Part shown: positions 1 to 8,604 of the stretch, in pieces
Layout of the letters: each line of letters opens with the position of its first letter
Position numbering within the stretch: the first letter of the stretch is position 1
Assembly (NCBI RefSeq): GCF_019039035.1
Contig: NZ_JAHNZT010000005.1
Location: 62,001-126,000, forward strand
DNA: 64,000 bases
Source: Citreicoccus inhibens
GTDB taxonomy: Bacteria; Myxococcota; Myxococcia; Myxococcales; Myxococcaceae
Reading direction: 5' to 3'
Translations under genes and position numbers: made by a program
The notes under the pieces: model-generated
Databases searched by the model: none
What the model was told of the DNA's origin: nothing
What the model saw: only the letters and a program-made list of their open reading frames with translations

Positions 1-872
1 TCCAGCCAGACATCGGGAGCGAAGACATGGAAGTGCCCGGGCGTGCGCAGACACTCCCACGCGAGCGGCCCGGTCTCGGTGGTGGCGTAGTAGTTGAGCA
101 CGGGCACGCCGAGGTCGCGCGTGAGGGTGTCGCGCAGCGCGGTGGGCAGGTGCTGCGCGGACGTCAGCATGAGCGCGGGCCGAGGCAGCTCCGGCCGCGC
201 GGTCCACCAGCGCAGCCCCTCGGGGTCCGAGAACACCACGGCCGGACGCACGCGGTGCAGCCGCTCGGCCGCGTCGGCGCGCAGCACGGAGACGCGGTGC
301 AGGGCGCCATCCTCCAGGATGGGCAGGCGCACCGAGTACTCCAGTCCGCCGGGCAGCGCGTCCAGCAACACCACGCGGGGCCGCCGAGGCAGACGGGCCC
401 CGGCGCGCGCGAGCAAGAAGCGCAGCACGGCCCACATCAGCAGGCAGTCGCGGCGGTCGCGCACGACGTTCACGGGAGCGCCCGTGGTCCCCGAGCTGCG
501 CACCACCACGCACTCCGACGACGCGGTGGGCAGGGTGGGGATGGCGTCCCAGTGCGCCGCGAGCGTCGCGCGCTCCAGGACGGGGAAGTGCCGCAGGTCG
601 TCCAGGCCACGCAGGTCGCCGGGATGCATCCCCGCGTCGCGCAGCCGCCGCGCATGGAAGGGCGAGGCGTGCAGGGCGAGCCGAAGTCCGTCGAGTCGGG
701 CCTCCACGCGCGCGCGGGCCTGGGCCTCGTCCGCGAGTGAGGCGAGCGCGGACAACTCCCGCGCGACGGCCTCCGCCCAGGGGATGTGCGGGCGCTGTGT
801 CGCGGTGTCTCGGCGGATCCTCGCCCGAGGCGCGACGCCCAGGTCCGGCGCGAGGACGGAGACAGGAGACAT
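1..872 (-). CDS. PaaK-like AMP-dependent synthetase/ligase, partial (C-terminus beyond window)
   Basis: The visible 290 residues begin MSPVSVLAPD at the ATG at 872 and run off the left edge without a stop. An adenylate-forming P-loop, SSGTTGAPV, lies near residue 123, and further on YYATTETGPLAWEC matches the A5-like motif of phenylacetate-CoA ligase and coenzyme F390 synthetase relatives. Family members activate a carboxylate as acyl-AMP and usually pass it to CoA. The start lies 12 nt after the preceding stop, so this is the last visible gene of the operon beginning with the MoxR ATPase at 5465. The substrate is unknown, and the missing C-terminal lid prevents finer assignment. Its place behind AAA+/VWA genes is unusual for a phenylacetate catabolic enzyme. 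Confidence 0.8.
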   Translation of the reverse strand, partial: MSPVSVLAPDLGVAPRARIRRDTATQRPHIPWAEAVARELSALASLADEAQARARVEARLDGLRLALHASPFHARRLRDAGMHPGDLRGLDDLRHFPVLERATLAAHWDAIPTLPTASSECVVVRSSGTTGAPVNVVRDRRDCLLMWAVLRFLLARAGARLPRRPRVVLLDALPGGLEYSVRLPILEDGALHRVSVLRADAAERLHRVRPAVVFSDPEGLRWWTARPELPRPALMLTSAQHLPTALRDTLTRDLGVPVLNYYATTETGPLAWECLRTPGHFHVFAPDVWL

Positions 873-884
873 GCGCGCCTGGCC

Positions 885-1448
885 TTACTCTCGCCAGCCG
901 CGCGCCTCGGCCTCACGCCGCGCGGCTTCCTGGAGGAGTTGCTCGCGGCGGTCGGCTTCTTTCTTTCGGGCGGCCTCCGCCGCGCGGAAGTCCGCCATGG
1001 CCTTGCGGTAATCGAGTTGCTCCAGGCGCTGCTTCGAGGCCGCTGGAGTCTCGTTCTCGAGCGCGCCCCCCATCGCGCGGATCCACACGCGGAGGAACTC
1101 CTCCTGGCGGAAGGCGTTCGCGCGCACCATCTCCGCGGTGAGCGGTTCAATCTCCTGGAAGAACTGCTCCAGGCGCGCCATGGGTGTGCGAGTCGTGTCG
1201 AGCGCCTTCACCGTCTCCTCGCGCAGCGACGTGGAGGCCAGCACGTGGGCCAGCATGCTCACCTGCTCACGCCAGAGAGCGTGGCCGCGGTGCCGCTCGA
1301 ACTGGACGAAGGCTTCTCGCCGGGGGGGCCGCTGGTTCGCGGCGCGGAACACGTCGCAGATGACGGCCACCGCCAGCTCGTGCGGATAGGGCGAGGCGAG
1401 CGGCGCCGCGGCGAGCTGCTCACGAAGTCGAGGAATCGAGAAGGCCAT
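885..1448 (-). CDS. conserved hypothetical protein with charged C-terminal coiled coil
   Basis: 187 residues starting MAFSIPRLRE. The ATG overlaps the preceding stop by one base (TGATG), which indicates translational coupling with the VWA gene upstream. The N-terminal 120 residues are predicted mostly helical; the last 45 are rich in Arg, Glu and Ala (ADFRAAEAARKKEADRREQL) and look like a coiled coil or single helix. No signal peptide or membrane segment is visible and no catalytic motif is recognised. Its fixed place between the VWA/metallopeptidase and the PaaK-like ligase suggests a structural or adaptor role in the same system, but this is inference. Confidence 0.75.
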   Translation of the reverse strand: MAFSIPRLREQLAAAPLASPYPHELAVAVICDVFRAANQRPPRREAFVQFERHRGHALWREQVSMLAHVLASTSLREETVKALDTTRTPMARLEQFFQEIEPLTAEMVRANAFRQEEFLRVWIRAMGGALENETPAASKQRLEQLDYRKAMADFRAAEAARKKEADRREQLLQEAARREAEARGWRE

Positions 1449-3109
1449 CAAGTCTCCAGCAGCGCCCGAGAGAGCGCCGCGGCCATGGGTCCGAAGTCGG
1501 ACATCCACGCCACCGTCACCAGGCGAAAGCGCCGGTCCGCCAGCGCCGGCGCGAACACCCTGCGCGCGGCCTGCGCGTCCGGCAGCGCGAGGAAGACCAC
1601 GAGCAGACGCGAACGCCGAGTCGCCTCCACCAGCTGTTTCAGCGCGCCGGGGGCCGACATGTTCGACAGGAAGTCGCTGTCCGAGATGAGGACGCGCAGC
1701 ACATCGGGCGTCTGTTGCGCGGACTCCGTCAGGCGCTCGATGGGGAACTGCGTGCCCCCACCGATGAACTGGAGGAGGAACTCGCGGGCGGTGTCCTCGC
1801 TGTACATCCAGCCGGACTCCAAGGGCGGTCCATCCGAATACACCACGGCCCGCACGCGGCCCTGCTTGCGCAGCGCGGACGCGGACAGCACCTGCGCGGC
1901 CAACGTCATCGCGTTGAGCTGCGTCTGCGGATTGGGCATGGAGCCGCTGGTGTCCAGGTACAGCTCCAAGGCTGGAATGCCGGGCTCCGAGGCGGGCGGA
2001 ACGTCCACCTCCAGGTCGCGCCGCAAGGGCGACACCGCCGCGAGCGGCCCCCGCGAGAGCACCGTCAGCGTCCAGTCGATGCTGCTCGGGTCGTCGCCGT
2101 GCTCCCATTCGGCGGGCGTGGTGCGCAGGCTCGGCTCGGGGTTCGTTGGCGCGGTGGGCAGTCGCAGCACGTGCGCGTCCACGAGCCGGCGGTAGTAGCG
2201 GCCCACCAGCGCGCGTCTCACCTCGCCCTGTCCCTTGCCGGGCAGGTGGTTCGTGGCGCGCGAGATGGTGGTGAGTGGATCCTCTTCGCGGGTGGCCTGC
2301 GACTCGGTCAGCCAGCCGCGCTCCTTCGCCTTGGCCAGCGCGTCATCCCACCTGCCGCCCGATTGCACCGCGGCGTCCAGGTCCGCCTCGTCCGGCAAGG
2401 GGATGTCCCCGCCGAGAGGAAGCGTGGGCCCGGCGTTGTCCAGCGAGTCGAGGTAACGGATGAAGGTGGCGCAGAAGTAGAGGAATTGCTCGCGTGGCTC
2501 CGACAGCGAATAGAACGTCTGCGCGAACACGCGGGCCTCCGCGCGCGTGCCGGGATACGCCTCCTCCAACGGCGCCAACCGCTCGGCAGGCACCAGGTGC
2601 CCCGGAGGCAGCCCCCACAGCTCCTCGTAGAGCGCGAGGTAGAAGCAGAACAGCGGGGACGGCGGAGCGGAGCCGGGGCGGCGCAGGAAGCCCTGATACA
2701 CGGCGCAGAGCGCGGGGGCGTGCGTGCGGCCCACGTACTCGTTCACCTGGAGGTCGAAGTACAGGTTGGTGAGGGATTGCTTCAGGCCGGGGAGCAACCG
2801 CTGCTCCAGCACGCGCAGCTCCGCGTCCCAGCCCAGCGTGTGCGGGAAGCGCACGTGATGGCCAATCTCATGCGCCAGCACCGCGGTCAGGCTGTCGCGC
2901 GCGCCCAGGTCCACCAGCAGCTCGAAGTTCACGAACACCTGACGCTTCACCAGGTCGATGTACGCGAGCGGTTCGCTCAGGCCCCGCTCTTCGGGGTGGA
3001 AGGGCAGGTGGGGCGCGGGCGGGCTGAGCTGGACGCGCATGTCCCAGAGCGCCAGCGCCTCGCGCCAGCAGTGCTCGACCTCCTCGGGCGTGAAGGCGCT
3101 CCCCCTCAT
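1448..3109 (-). CDS. HExxH metallopeptidase-like domain fused to VWA domain
   Basis: 553 residues from MRGSAFTPEE; this start forms an ATGA overlap with the preceding gene, and an in-frame start 24 nt upstream is less economical. HEIGHH (residues 80-85) is followed by NLYFDLQVNEYV (about 115-126), which resembles the N-x3-D-x3-N pattern after HELLH in the DUF2201-type putative metallopeptidases that also carry a C-terminal VWA-like domain. The VWA domain begins near 383 with an intact MIDAS: DTSGS (386-390), GGGT (about 450) and LISDSD (about 475). MoxR-family ATPases are known to pair with VWA proteins as metal-dependent chaperone complexes. Here the ATPase is two genes upstream in the same operon. 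Peptidase activity is inferred from the motif only. Confidence 0.85.
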   Translation of the reverse strand: MRGSAFTPEEVEHCWREALALWDMRVQLSPPAPHLPFHPEERGLSEPLAYIDLVKRQVFVNFELLVDLGARDSLTAVLAHEIGHHVRFPHTLGWDAELRVLEQRLLPGLKQSLTNLYFDLQVNEYVGRTHAPALCAVYQGFLRRPGSAPPSPLFCFYLALYEELWGLPPGHLVPAERLAPLEEAYPGTRAEARVFAQTFYSLSEPREQFLYFCATFIRYLDSLDNAGPTLPLGGDIPLPDEADLDAAVQSGGRWDDALAKAKERGWLTESQATREEDPLTTISRATNHLPGKGQGEVRRALVGRYYRRLVDAHVLRLPTAPTNPEPSLRTTPAEWEHGDDPSSIDWTLTVLSRGPLAAVSPLRRDLEVDVPPASEPGIPALELYLDTSGSMPNPQTQLNAMTLAAQVLSASALRKQGRVRAVVYSDGPPLESGWMYSEDTAREFLLQFIGGGTQFPIERLTESAQQTPDVLRVLISDSDFLSNMSAPGALKQLVEATRRSRLLVVFLALPDAQAARRVFAPALADRRFRLVTVAWMSDFGPMAAALSRALLET

Positions 3110-3933
3110 GCCGGCACGAGCACCGCCAGCCACTGCGACGTTTGCATCGTCGCCACCGCGCGCCAGTCATTGGCTCCCGTGGTGAACCACTCTCCGGCGC
3201 GGGCGTCGCGTTGCTCCAGGCTCACCAGGGCGGCGGTCGGCTCGCAGGTGGGGGGCGGCGCTTCCTTGCACCCCATGGCGCCCAGCGGGAGCGGCGTCTC
3301 CGTCAGCCACACGCCTTGGGTCGCGGCGTCTCGCCCCGCCGCGGCCAGGCGGTGACGGTCATGAACGCAGACCACGGTGGGGGCCAGGAAGTGCACCGCG
3401 CCGGGGAGGAAGCGCGTGTCCTCGCGAGACAGGTCCACCCACTGCGCCTGCGCGGACGCGTGCAGCGGCGTGCTCGGGGCCTCCAGGACGGACGCGGCCA
3501 CGCGGCGCAAGCGCGCCTCGATGTCATCGAGCGACGGCAGGTCCCGGCACACGCGGCAGAACACGCGCTGCACCCAGGGCGGCGCGGCCTCCAGGTTCTC
3601 GCCCAGGTTCCACAGCTGCGCGAGCGTGTCCGCGCGCCGCGCCGACGGCACCGCGGCCAGCAAGCGCGGCACCAGGGTGGACCACGCCAGCGTGAAGACG
3701 TTCAGTCGCCCCGAGGTCGCGGGGTACAGGTAGCCCAGCCCGATGCCCTCGGCGCCGAGCTGGAGGTAGCTCCGCATCAACTGGCCGGCCTCGTCCTCGC
3801 TGACGCCCGCCGCGTCCAGGGATTGGCCCAGCGCCTGGGCGGGCCCCTGGAGCAGCTCGCTCCACAGCGCGGGATGCCACCGCACGAAGCGGGCCCGCGC
3901 GTTCTCCTCCAGCTCGCGTACGAAGTCGCTCAT
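3106..3933 (-). CDS. hypothetical protein of AAA+/VWA operon
   Basis: 275 residues beginning MSDFVRELEE. Both ends overlap neighbours by four bases (ATGA), the MoxR-type ATPase before it and the VWA protein after it, so the three are probably made in fixed proportion. The protein appears soluble, without signal peptide or transmembrane segment. The first 150 residues are helical, with Trp-rich patches and a CRVC motif near 127. The second half looks beta-rich (RFLPGAVHFLAPTVVCVHDR). I do not recognise the family. Position suggests a third component or substrate adaptor for the ATPase-VWA pair. Confidence 0.75.
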   Translation of the reverse strand: MSDFVRELEENARARFVRWHPALWSELLQGPAQALGQSLDAAGVSEDEAGQLMRSYLQLGAEGIGLGYLYPATSGRLNVFTLAWSTLVPRLLAAVPSARRADTLAQLWNLGENLEAAPPWVQRVFCRVCRDLPSLDDIEARLRRVAASVLEAPSTPLHASAQAQWVDLSREDTRFLPGAVHFLAPTVVCVHDRHRLAAAGRDAATQGVWLTETPLPLGAMGCKEAPPPTCEPTAALVSLEQRDARAGEWFTTGANDWRAVATMQTSQWLAVLVPA

Positions 3934-5465
3934 GGCGTGCCGCCCGGGCTCTCCTTCAACCACGTCGCGTAGTTGCGATAGCGGCTGTACATGGACTTGA
4001 GGTGGATGAGGTCCTCGTAGAGGGGCCCCGACAGCTCGTGGCGCGACAGCAGGTCGTTCATCAGCGCCGTCACCGCGGCCAGGCGCCTCTCCGTGGTGCG
4101 CAGGTCCACGCCCGCCAGGCCCTTGTCCAGCTCCTTGCGCAGCGCATCCACCTTGCGGCGCAGCGGCAGGTGCGCGTCGTACTGCGTCCCCGCCATGTCG
4201 AACATCTGACGGATCCACGCCACGCGGTCCTGGAGCAGCGGCCGGTGGCCCTTCACCTCGAAGAACGGGCTGCGCGCGTTGGGCACCAGCTTCTCATGCA
4301 GCACCCAGGGGGCAATCTGCCGGAAGTCCTCCAGCTCCACGGTGGCGTGGCCCCGGAAGAACGCGAGCGCCTTCGCGAAGTGGAGGATGGTCTGGTACGC
4401 GCGCACGCTCACGCCGTTCTCGGTCTGCGTGCACAGGTGCACCTTCTTGTCGAGCGGGCACTGCTCGTTGCACACGGCGGACACCGTCTGGCCGGCCAGC
4501 TTCAGCGTGTCCTTGTGCTTGAACTCGAAGCGCGGCGAGGCCATGCGACAGAAGTCGAGCTGCCCGAGGAAGAAGGCCACGCGCTCGAGCACGTCCGGGG
4601 GCACCTCCACCGCGAGGATGGAGGCGTGGATTTTCTCCAGCTCGCCGGGCGTGAAGACAATCTCGCGCGGCAGCATCTCCTCGGGAGAGCGGTCCGCCTC
4701 GATGCGCTGGAGCAGCGTGTCGATGAAGTGCGAGTTGAAGGGCACTGCGCGCACGACGACGTCGATGCGGTCCTTGAGCGCCTCGATGACCTGGAACGTG
4801 CCGCCGCCCTGGTCGTCGTTGGCGGTGAGGAACCAGGACGAGCGCCCCGCGTAGACGTACTGGTCCATCATCTCCGCGTAGCCCTCGGCCATGAGGGACA
4901 GCAGGGCGGACTGCGTCTTGGTGGGGATGCGGTTGTACTCGTCGATGATTTTCACGCGCTGGCCAATCCACTTGCGCCAGCTCACCTTCACCTGCGCCAT
5001 GTCCTCGGCCTTGAGCATGTCCGAGGGCAGGGGCGCGCCGAGCAGGTCCGCGATGGACAGCTGCGGATGGCCGCGCTGGATGCCGCGGTGCACCTCGTCG
5101 CGGCTCATGCCGGACAGCAGCGCCATGAGGATGGCGGAGGTCGTCTTGCCGCGCCCCGGGCCGCCCACGAGCATCGCGCGGCGGCAGGTGAAGAGCGTGA
5201 GCAGCGGGATGAGGACGAACGAGCTGTAGCTCATGTCCTCGGGCAGGTGGACCTCGTCACCCGCGGCGTTCTTCAGCGCGGCGCGGCCCCCGAACTCGAT
5301 GTCGTAGTAGGGGCAGATGACGGCGTTGTTGGTGATCCACCAGTACGCCTGCCGCATCTTGTCGTGGAGGCCGCCGCCGTCGCGCTCGGAGAGGTGGACG
5401 TTGAGTCCTTTGTCCGCCGACGCACGCCCGGTCAGCAGGCGCGACACCCAATCCTGATTGGCCAT
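3930..5465 (-). CDS. MoxR-family AAA+ ATPase
   Basis: 511 residues, longer than the roughly 330 of a simple MoxR. Walker A is GGPGRGKT (101-108), Walker B VKIIDEYNRIP (171-181), sensor 1 TAND (214-217), and EALKDRID (228-235) supplies a probable arginine finger. After the AAA+ core is a segment with CNEQC and a nearby third Cys (about 335-350), then a long helical C-terminus. MoxR ATPases remodel client proteins, typically handing them to a VWA partner that binds metal at its MIDAS. The partner is probably the HEIGHH-VWA protein downstream. This is the first gene of the operon, and the 46-bp gap to the regulator upstream may hold its own promoter. The Cys cluster could bind zinc, but this is unverified. 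Confidence 0.88.
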   Translation of the reverse strand: MANQDWVSRLLTGRASADKGLNVHLSERDGGGLHDKMRQAYWWITNNAVICPYYDIEFGGRAALKNAAGDEVHLPEDMSYSSFVLIPLLTLFTCRRAMLVGGPGRGKTTSAILMALLSGMSRDEVHRGIQRGHPQLSIADLLGAPLPSDMLKAEDMAQVKVSWRKWIGQRVKIIDEYNRIPTKTQSALLSLMAEGYAEMMDQYVYAGRSSWFLTANDDQGGGTFQVIEALKDRIDVVVRAVPFNSHFIDTLLQRIEADRSPEEMLPREIVFTPGELEKIHASILAVEVPPDVLERVAFFLGQLDFCRMASPRFEFKHKDTLKLAGQTVSAVCNEQCPLDKKVHLCTQTENGVSVRAYQTILHFAKALAFFRGHATVELEDFRQIAPWVLHEKLVPNARSPFFEVKGHRPLLQDRVAWIRQMFDMAGTQYDAHLPLRRKVDALRKELDKGLAGVDLRTTERRLAAVTALMNDLLSRHELSGPLYEDLIHLKSMYSRYRNYATWLKESPGGTP

Positions 5466-5511
5466 GCGCGGCCGAGCCTAACACCCGCGCACGTGCCCGG
5501 GGGGCTTCTGC

Positions 5512-6153
5512 TCACAGCGTCACCAGCCCCAGCCGCGCCGCGCGCACCACGGCCTCCGTGCGCCGCTGCACCCCCAGCTTGGCCAGCACCGCGTTCACGT
5601 GGAACTTGGCCGTGTGCTCGCTGATGGCGAGCCGGTCGGCGATGGCCTTGTTGGACAGCCCCTCGGCGAGCAGGGCCAGCACTTCACGCTCCCGAGGCGT
5701 GAGCGACTCCGCGTTCGTCGGCGATGAGGCCGCGCTCGCTCGGGGCGCGCCGCGCAGCTCCGCGAGGCCGGGCTCGAACACGGTCAGCCCCCGCGCCACC
5801 GCGTGCAGCGCCGCGAGCAGTGACGCGGGCGGCGCGTCTCGGAACAGGAGCCCTCGCGCGCCCACCGTCAGGGCCACCTCGCCCGCGGCCTCGTCCGTCA
5901 CCAGCGCGAGCACCGGCGCGCCCAGGTCCGGCGCCTCCACGCGGCCCTCGCGCTCCGGTGGACGCAGCCCCGTGTCCCAGAGCACCGCGTCCGGCGCGTC
6001 TCCGCCCGCCGCCTCCAGCTCCGCCTGCGTGCCCGTCGCGAGGACCACCTGGTCGCCTCCCTGGTCGCTCAGCGCGCGGCTGAGCGCACCCCGCGCGAGC
6101 GGGTCCTCGGCGACCAGCGCGAGGCGGAAGGGAGCGGCGAGGGCATCCAGCAC
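5512..6153 (-). CDS. NarL/FixJ-family response regulator
   Basis: 213 residues starting at GTG. An N-terminal receiver domain (1-125) has the acidic pair AED (15-17) and the probable phosphorylated Asp60 in PDAVLWD. A LuxR-type helix-turn-helix fills about 148-213 ([25 protein letters not shown], then [18 protein letters not shown]). The usual conserved lysine of the receiver (GYLLKDA in relatives) reads GLLFRDA here, so Lys is replaced by Arg. The threonine position also reads ALVTDE instead of the usual LTA. Such drift is common in atypical receivers that may work without phosphorylation. It could control the ATPase operon downstream on the same strand. No cognate kinase lies directly beside it. 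Confidence 0.88.
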   Translation of the reverse strand: MLDALAAPFRLALVAEDPLARGALSRALSDQGGDQVVLATGTQAELEAAGGDAPDAVLWDTGLRPPEREGRVEAPDLGAPVLALVTDEAAGEVALTVGARGLLFRDAPPASLLAALHAVARGLTVFEPGLAELRGAPRASAASSPTNAESLTPREREVLALLAEGLSNKAIADRLAISEHTAKFHVNAVLAKLGVQRRTEAVVRAARLGLVTL

Positions 6154-6228
6154 GGACTATCCCTAACCGCGCGGGCGCGCATTGCCACCCGACTCGGCAC
6201 CGTGGCCGATGCTCCGCTGCCTAGCGCC

Positions 6229-7305
6229 TCAGGCCAGCGTGACGCCGTGGCCGGGCGCGTCGGGGTCCAGGCTCAGCGTGGAGCCCTGGTAGCGCCCTCC
6301 GCCCTGGAACGGGTGGCGGGCGATGAACAGCGGCGTGTCCAGGTCCGCGTAGGCGAAGCCGCCCAGCCCCGCCGCCAGATGCGCGGACGTGCTCATGGCC
6401 AACACGCTCTCCACCATGCCGCCCACCATCAGCTCCAGCCCGGCGGCGCGCGCCAGGCTCCACATGGTCATCGCCTCCACCACGCCGCACTTCATCGTCT
6501 TGATGTTGATGGCATGACAGGCGCCCTCGCGGATGAGCCGCAGCACGTCCCGCGCCGAGCGCGCCGATTCGTCCGCGCACAGGCTCACGCGGGTGCGCCG
6601 CGCCAGCTCCGCCATGCCGGCGACGTCGGTCGCGGACACTGGCTGCTCGAACAGGGCGAGGGGCACGCCCGCGCGCTCCAGGCCCTTGAGGAACGCGAGC
6701 GCCTCGGCCACGTCGTAGCCGCCGTTGGCGTCCGCGAACAGCCGCGCTCGGGGGGCCTCCTGGTGGATGGCCACCAGCCGCGCGGCGTCCTCATCCGGAG
6801 AGAGCGCGCCCACCTTGACCTTCAGCGTGCGGATGCCGCGCGCGAGGATGGCGCGCGTGGAGCTCACCGCGTGCGCCACGTCTCCGGCGGTCACCGTCAT
6901 GTCGATGTCCAGCGTCGTGCCGGCGCCGCCGAGGAAGACATGGAGCGGGACGCGGTGGTGCCGGGTGAGCGCGTCCAGCAGCGCGGTCTCCAGGCCGCAG
7001 CGCGCGGCGGGGGCGAGCGCGAGCACGTCGCCGAGGAACTCGGACAGCGGGCGCCAGGCGCGCGCGTCCTTTCCCTCGAGCACGCCGCGCGCGGACTCCA
7101 GGGCGGCCAGCGTGCTGGCCTGCGTCTCGCCGCTCACGGCGGTGAAGGGGGCCGCCTCGCCCAGGCCCACCGTGCCGTCCGCGAGGGTCAAGCGCACGAG
7201 CACGTTCTCCGCCGCGTGCTGCGCGCCGGTGGCGATGGCGAAGGGCTCGGTGAGGGGCAGGTGCAGCGGCTCGAAGGACAGGCCGGTGACGAGGGTGGGG
7301 CGCAT
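6229..7305 (-). CDS. enolase-superfamily dipeptide epimerase / muconate-cycloisomerase-like enzyme
   Basis: 358 residues from MRPTLVTGLS. The superfamily residues of the muconate lactonizing/L-Ala-D/L-Glu epimerase group are present: KVKVG (162-166) with the first acid-base Lys, metal ligands in DANGG (192-196), FEQP (219-222) and CADES (244-248), and NIKTMK (267-272) with the second Lys. In this group, N-terminal dipeptide epimerases interconvert L-Ala-D-Glu and L-Ala-L-Glu during murein recycling. The two-lysine pattern fits 1,1-proton transfer. It follows the membrane sensor-like gene after 11 bp and is probably cotranscribed with it. Substrate is not fixed by sequence alone. Confidence 0.88.
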   Translation of the reverse strand: MRPTLVTGLSFEPLHLPLTEPFAIATGAQHAAENVLVRLTLADGTVGLGEAAPFTAVSGETQASTLAALESARGVLEGKDARAWRPLSEFLGDVLALAPAARCGLETALLDALTRHHRVPLHVFLGGAGTTLDIDMTVTAGDVAHAVSSTRAILARGIRTLKVKVGALSPDEDAARLVAIHQEAPRARLFADANGGYDVAEALAFLKGLERAGVPLALFEQPVSATDVAGMAELARRTRVSLCADESARSARDVLRLIREGACHAINIKTMKCGVVEAMTMWSLARAAGLELMVGGMVESVLAMSTSAHLAAGLGGFAYADLDTPLFIARHPFQGGGRYQGSTLSLDPDAPGHGVTLA

Positions 7306-7316
7306 GGCGCCGCAGT

Positions 7317-8234
7317 CTAGTTCCGACGGCGCTGAAGCTCGCGGGTGAGCGACTCCTCCAGGTTGCGCAGCACGGTGTCCGCGTCGAAGGACTCCTCGCC
7401 CTTGTGCCAGATGACCAGCGGGTCCGACGAGGCCATCTGCTGGGTGAGCCGATGCAGCCGGTCCAGGGCCCGGTCCATGGCATCCAGCGTCACCTCGCAG
7501 CCCGGGGCCCGCTGGCGCAGCAGCGCGGTGCCCACCTCCAGGGTCTGCAAGGGCGTGCTCACCGCGTCGCGCAAGGCGAGAATCAGCGCGGCCATCCGCT
7601 CCAGCGACTCGGCCTCCACCCGGGCGTGCCGCAGCTGGTGCTCGGCGCGGCGGCTGCGCAGGCGAGAGCCCAGCAAGGCCAGGCCCGCGGCCGCGTAGAC
7701 GAGCGTCGCCCACGGCTCCCACACCATGGCGGGCAGATGGGTGGACAGGTGGAGGCCGTACCAGAGCGCCACGGCCTCCGTGGCGAACGCGCCGATGAGC
7801 GCCGTCCCGGGCCAGAAGCCCAGCGGCGCGAACACGCCGATGCTCAGCAGCGTGAGCCGGTGGCCCATGAGCGGCGCCCACGTCGTGTGGTGCTGGGCCA
7901 GGACCTGCTCGGTGAGCGCGAACACGGGCAGCAGCGGCACCGCGGCGACCAGGAAGGCCGTGGAGGACACGAAGCCGGTGGGCGTCCGCCGCCGCGCATA
8001 CAGCCAGCCCAGCAGGCCCAGGCACAGCGCGATGTGCGCGCCGCGCAAGAGCGGCAGCAGGCGCGAGACGGGCAGCACGGTCAGGTCGATGAAGAGCGAG
8101 GACAGCTGGCAGAGCACGAGCAGCAGGAGGGCCGCGGTGCTCGACCGCCACGCGCGCGCCCTGCGCTCCTGCTCCACCGTCATCAACCCGCGCGGCGCCG
8201 GCGCGGGGGGTGAGGAGGGCCGCGTGCTATGCAC
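7317..8234 (-). CDS. membrane sensor-like protein lacking a kinase ATPase domain
   Basis: 305 residues from GTG, overlapping the end of the response-regulator gene by 8 bp; an internal ATG (MTVEQERR) at 8183 is an alternative start. About six hydrophobic segments lie between residues 32 and 195. They are followed by a helical linker (HQLRHARVEAESLERMAALI) and LRDAVSTPLQTLEVGTALLR, which resembles a histidine-kinase dimerisation helix but has no phosphorylatable His where one is expected. The protein ends about 60 residues later, with no N, G1 or G2 boxes. It therefore cannot be a normal kinase and may act as a membrane receptor or dimerisation partner. Adjacent receiver and hybrid-kinase genes make a signalling role likely. 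Confidence 0.75.
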   Translation of the reverse strand: MHSTRPSSPPAPAPRGLMTVEQERRARAWRSSTAALLLLVLCQLSSLFIDLTVLPVSRLLPLLRGAHIALCLGLLGWLYARRRTPTGFVSSTAFLVAAVPLLPVFALTEQVLAQHHTTWAPLMGHRLTLLSIGVFAPLGFWPGTALIGAFATEAVALWYGLHLSTHLPAMVWEPWATLVYAAAGLALLGSRLRSRRAEHQLRHARVEAESLERMAALILALRDAVSTPLQTLEVGTALLRQRAPGCEVTLDAMDRALDRLHRLTQQMASSDPLVIWHKGEESFDADTVLRNLEESLTRELQRRRN

Positions 8235-8604
8235 CCCGAGGTTCCTCCAGCAGCGCGCGCAGCGCCCGCGAGTCCACCGGCTTGGCGAGCACCTTCACCT
8301 GGGTCTGCTCGTAGGCCAGCCGCACCAGGGGGTGCGAGCGGGCGTGGCCCGTGAGGAACACGGCGCGGCCGCGGTAGGCCTGCGCGAGGAGCCAGTCGAG
8401 CGCGTCCAGTCCGCTCTGCACGCCCGCGCCCAGGTTCACGTCCAGGAGCGCCAGCTCGCAGCCCAGGGCCGCGTCGCGCTGTTGGACCAGGGCCTCGAAG
8501 GAGTCCACGTCCACGCAGGCCGTGACCCCATACATCCTCAGCAGGTCGCAGAGCATGCCCCTGAGGTCGTCGTCGTCCTCGAGTACGAGCACTTGTCGCA
8601 CCAC
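8227..8604 (-). CDS. single-domain response regulator (CheY-like receiver)
   Basis: 125 residues if translation starts at the tandem GTG at 8604, just after a GGGAG, giving VVRQVLVLEDD. All receiver residues are intact: acidic cluster at 10-13, phosphorylated Asp55 (LLDVNLG), Thr85 (FLTGHA) and Lys108 (VLAKPVD). There is no output domain, so it probably relays phosphate or binds a partner. An upstream ATG at 8706 or 8700 with GGGAGG in front would add about 32-34 residues, but that stretch has lower third-position GC and no recognisable fold. It overlaps the sensor-like gene by 8 bp. The hybrid kinase divergent at 8877 is a plausible phosphodonor. Confidence 0.82.
   Translation of the reverse strand: MVRQVLVLEDDDDLRGMLCDLLRMYGVTACVDVDSFEALVQQRDAALGCELALLDVNLGAGVQSGLDALDWLLAQAYRGRAVFLTGHARSHPLVRLAYEQTQVKVLAKPVDSRALRALLEEPRGA

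Noticed and set aside
1715-3355. Long open frame of 546 codons on the plus strand over the VWA and 275-aa genes
   Set aside because: High-GC DNA gives long antisense frames. The minus-strand frames have the HEIGHH and MIDAS motifs and exact start-stop overlaps; the plus frame has Arg/His/Gln-rich composition and no motif.
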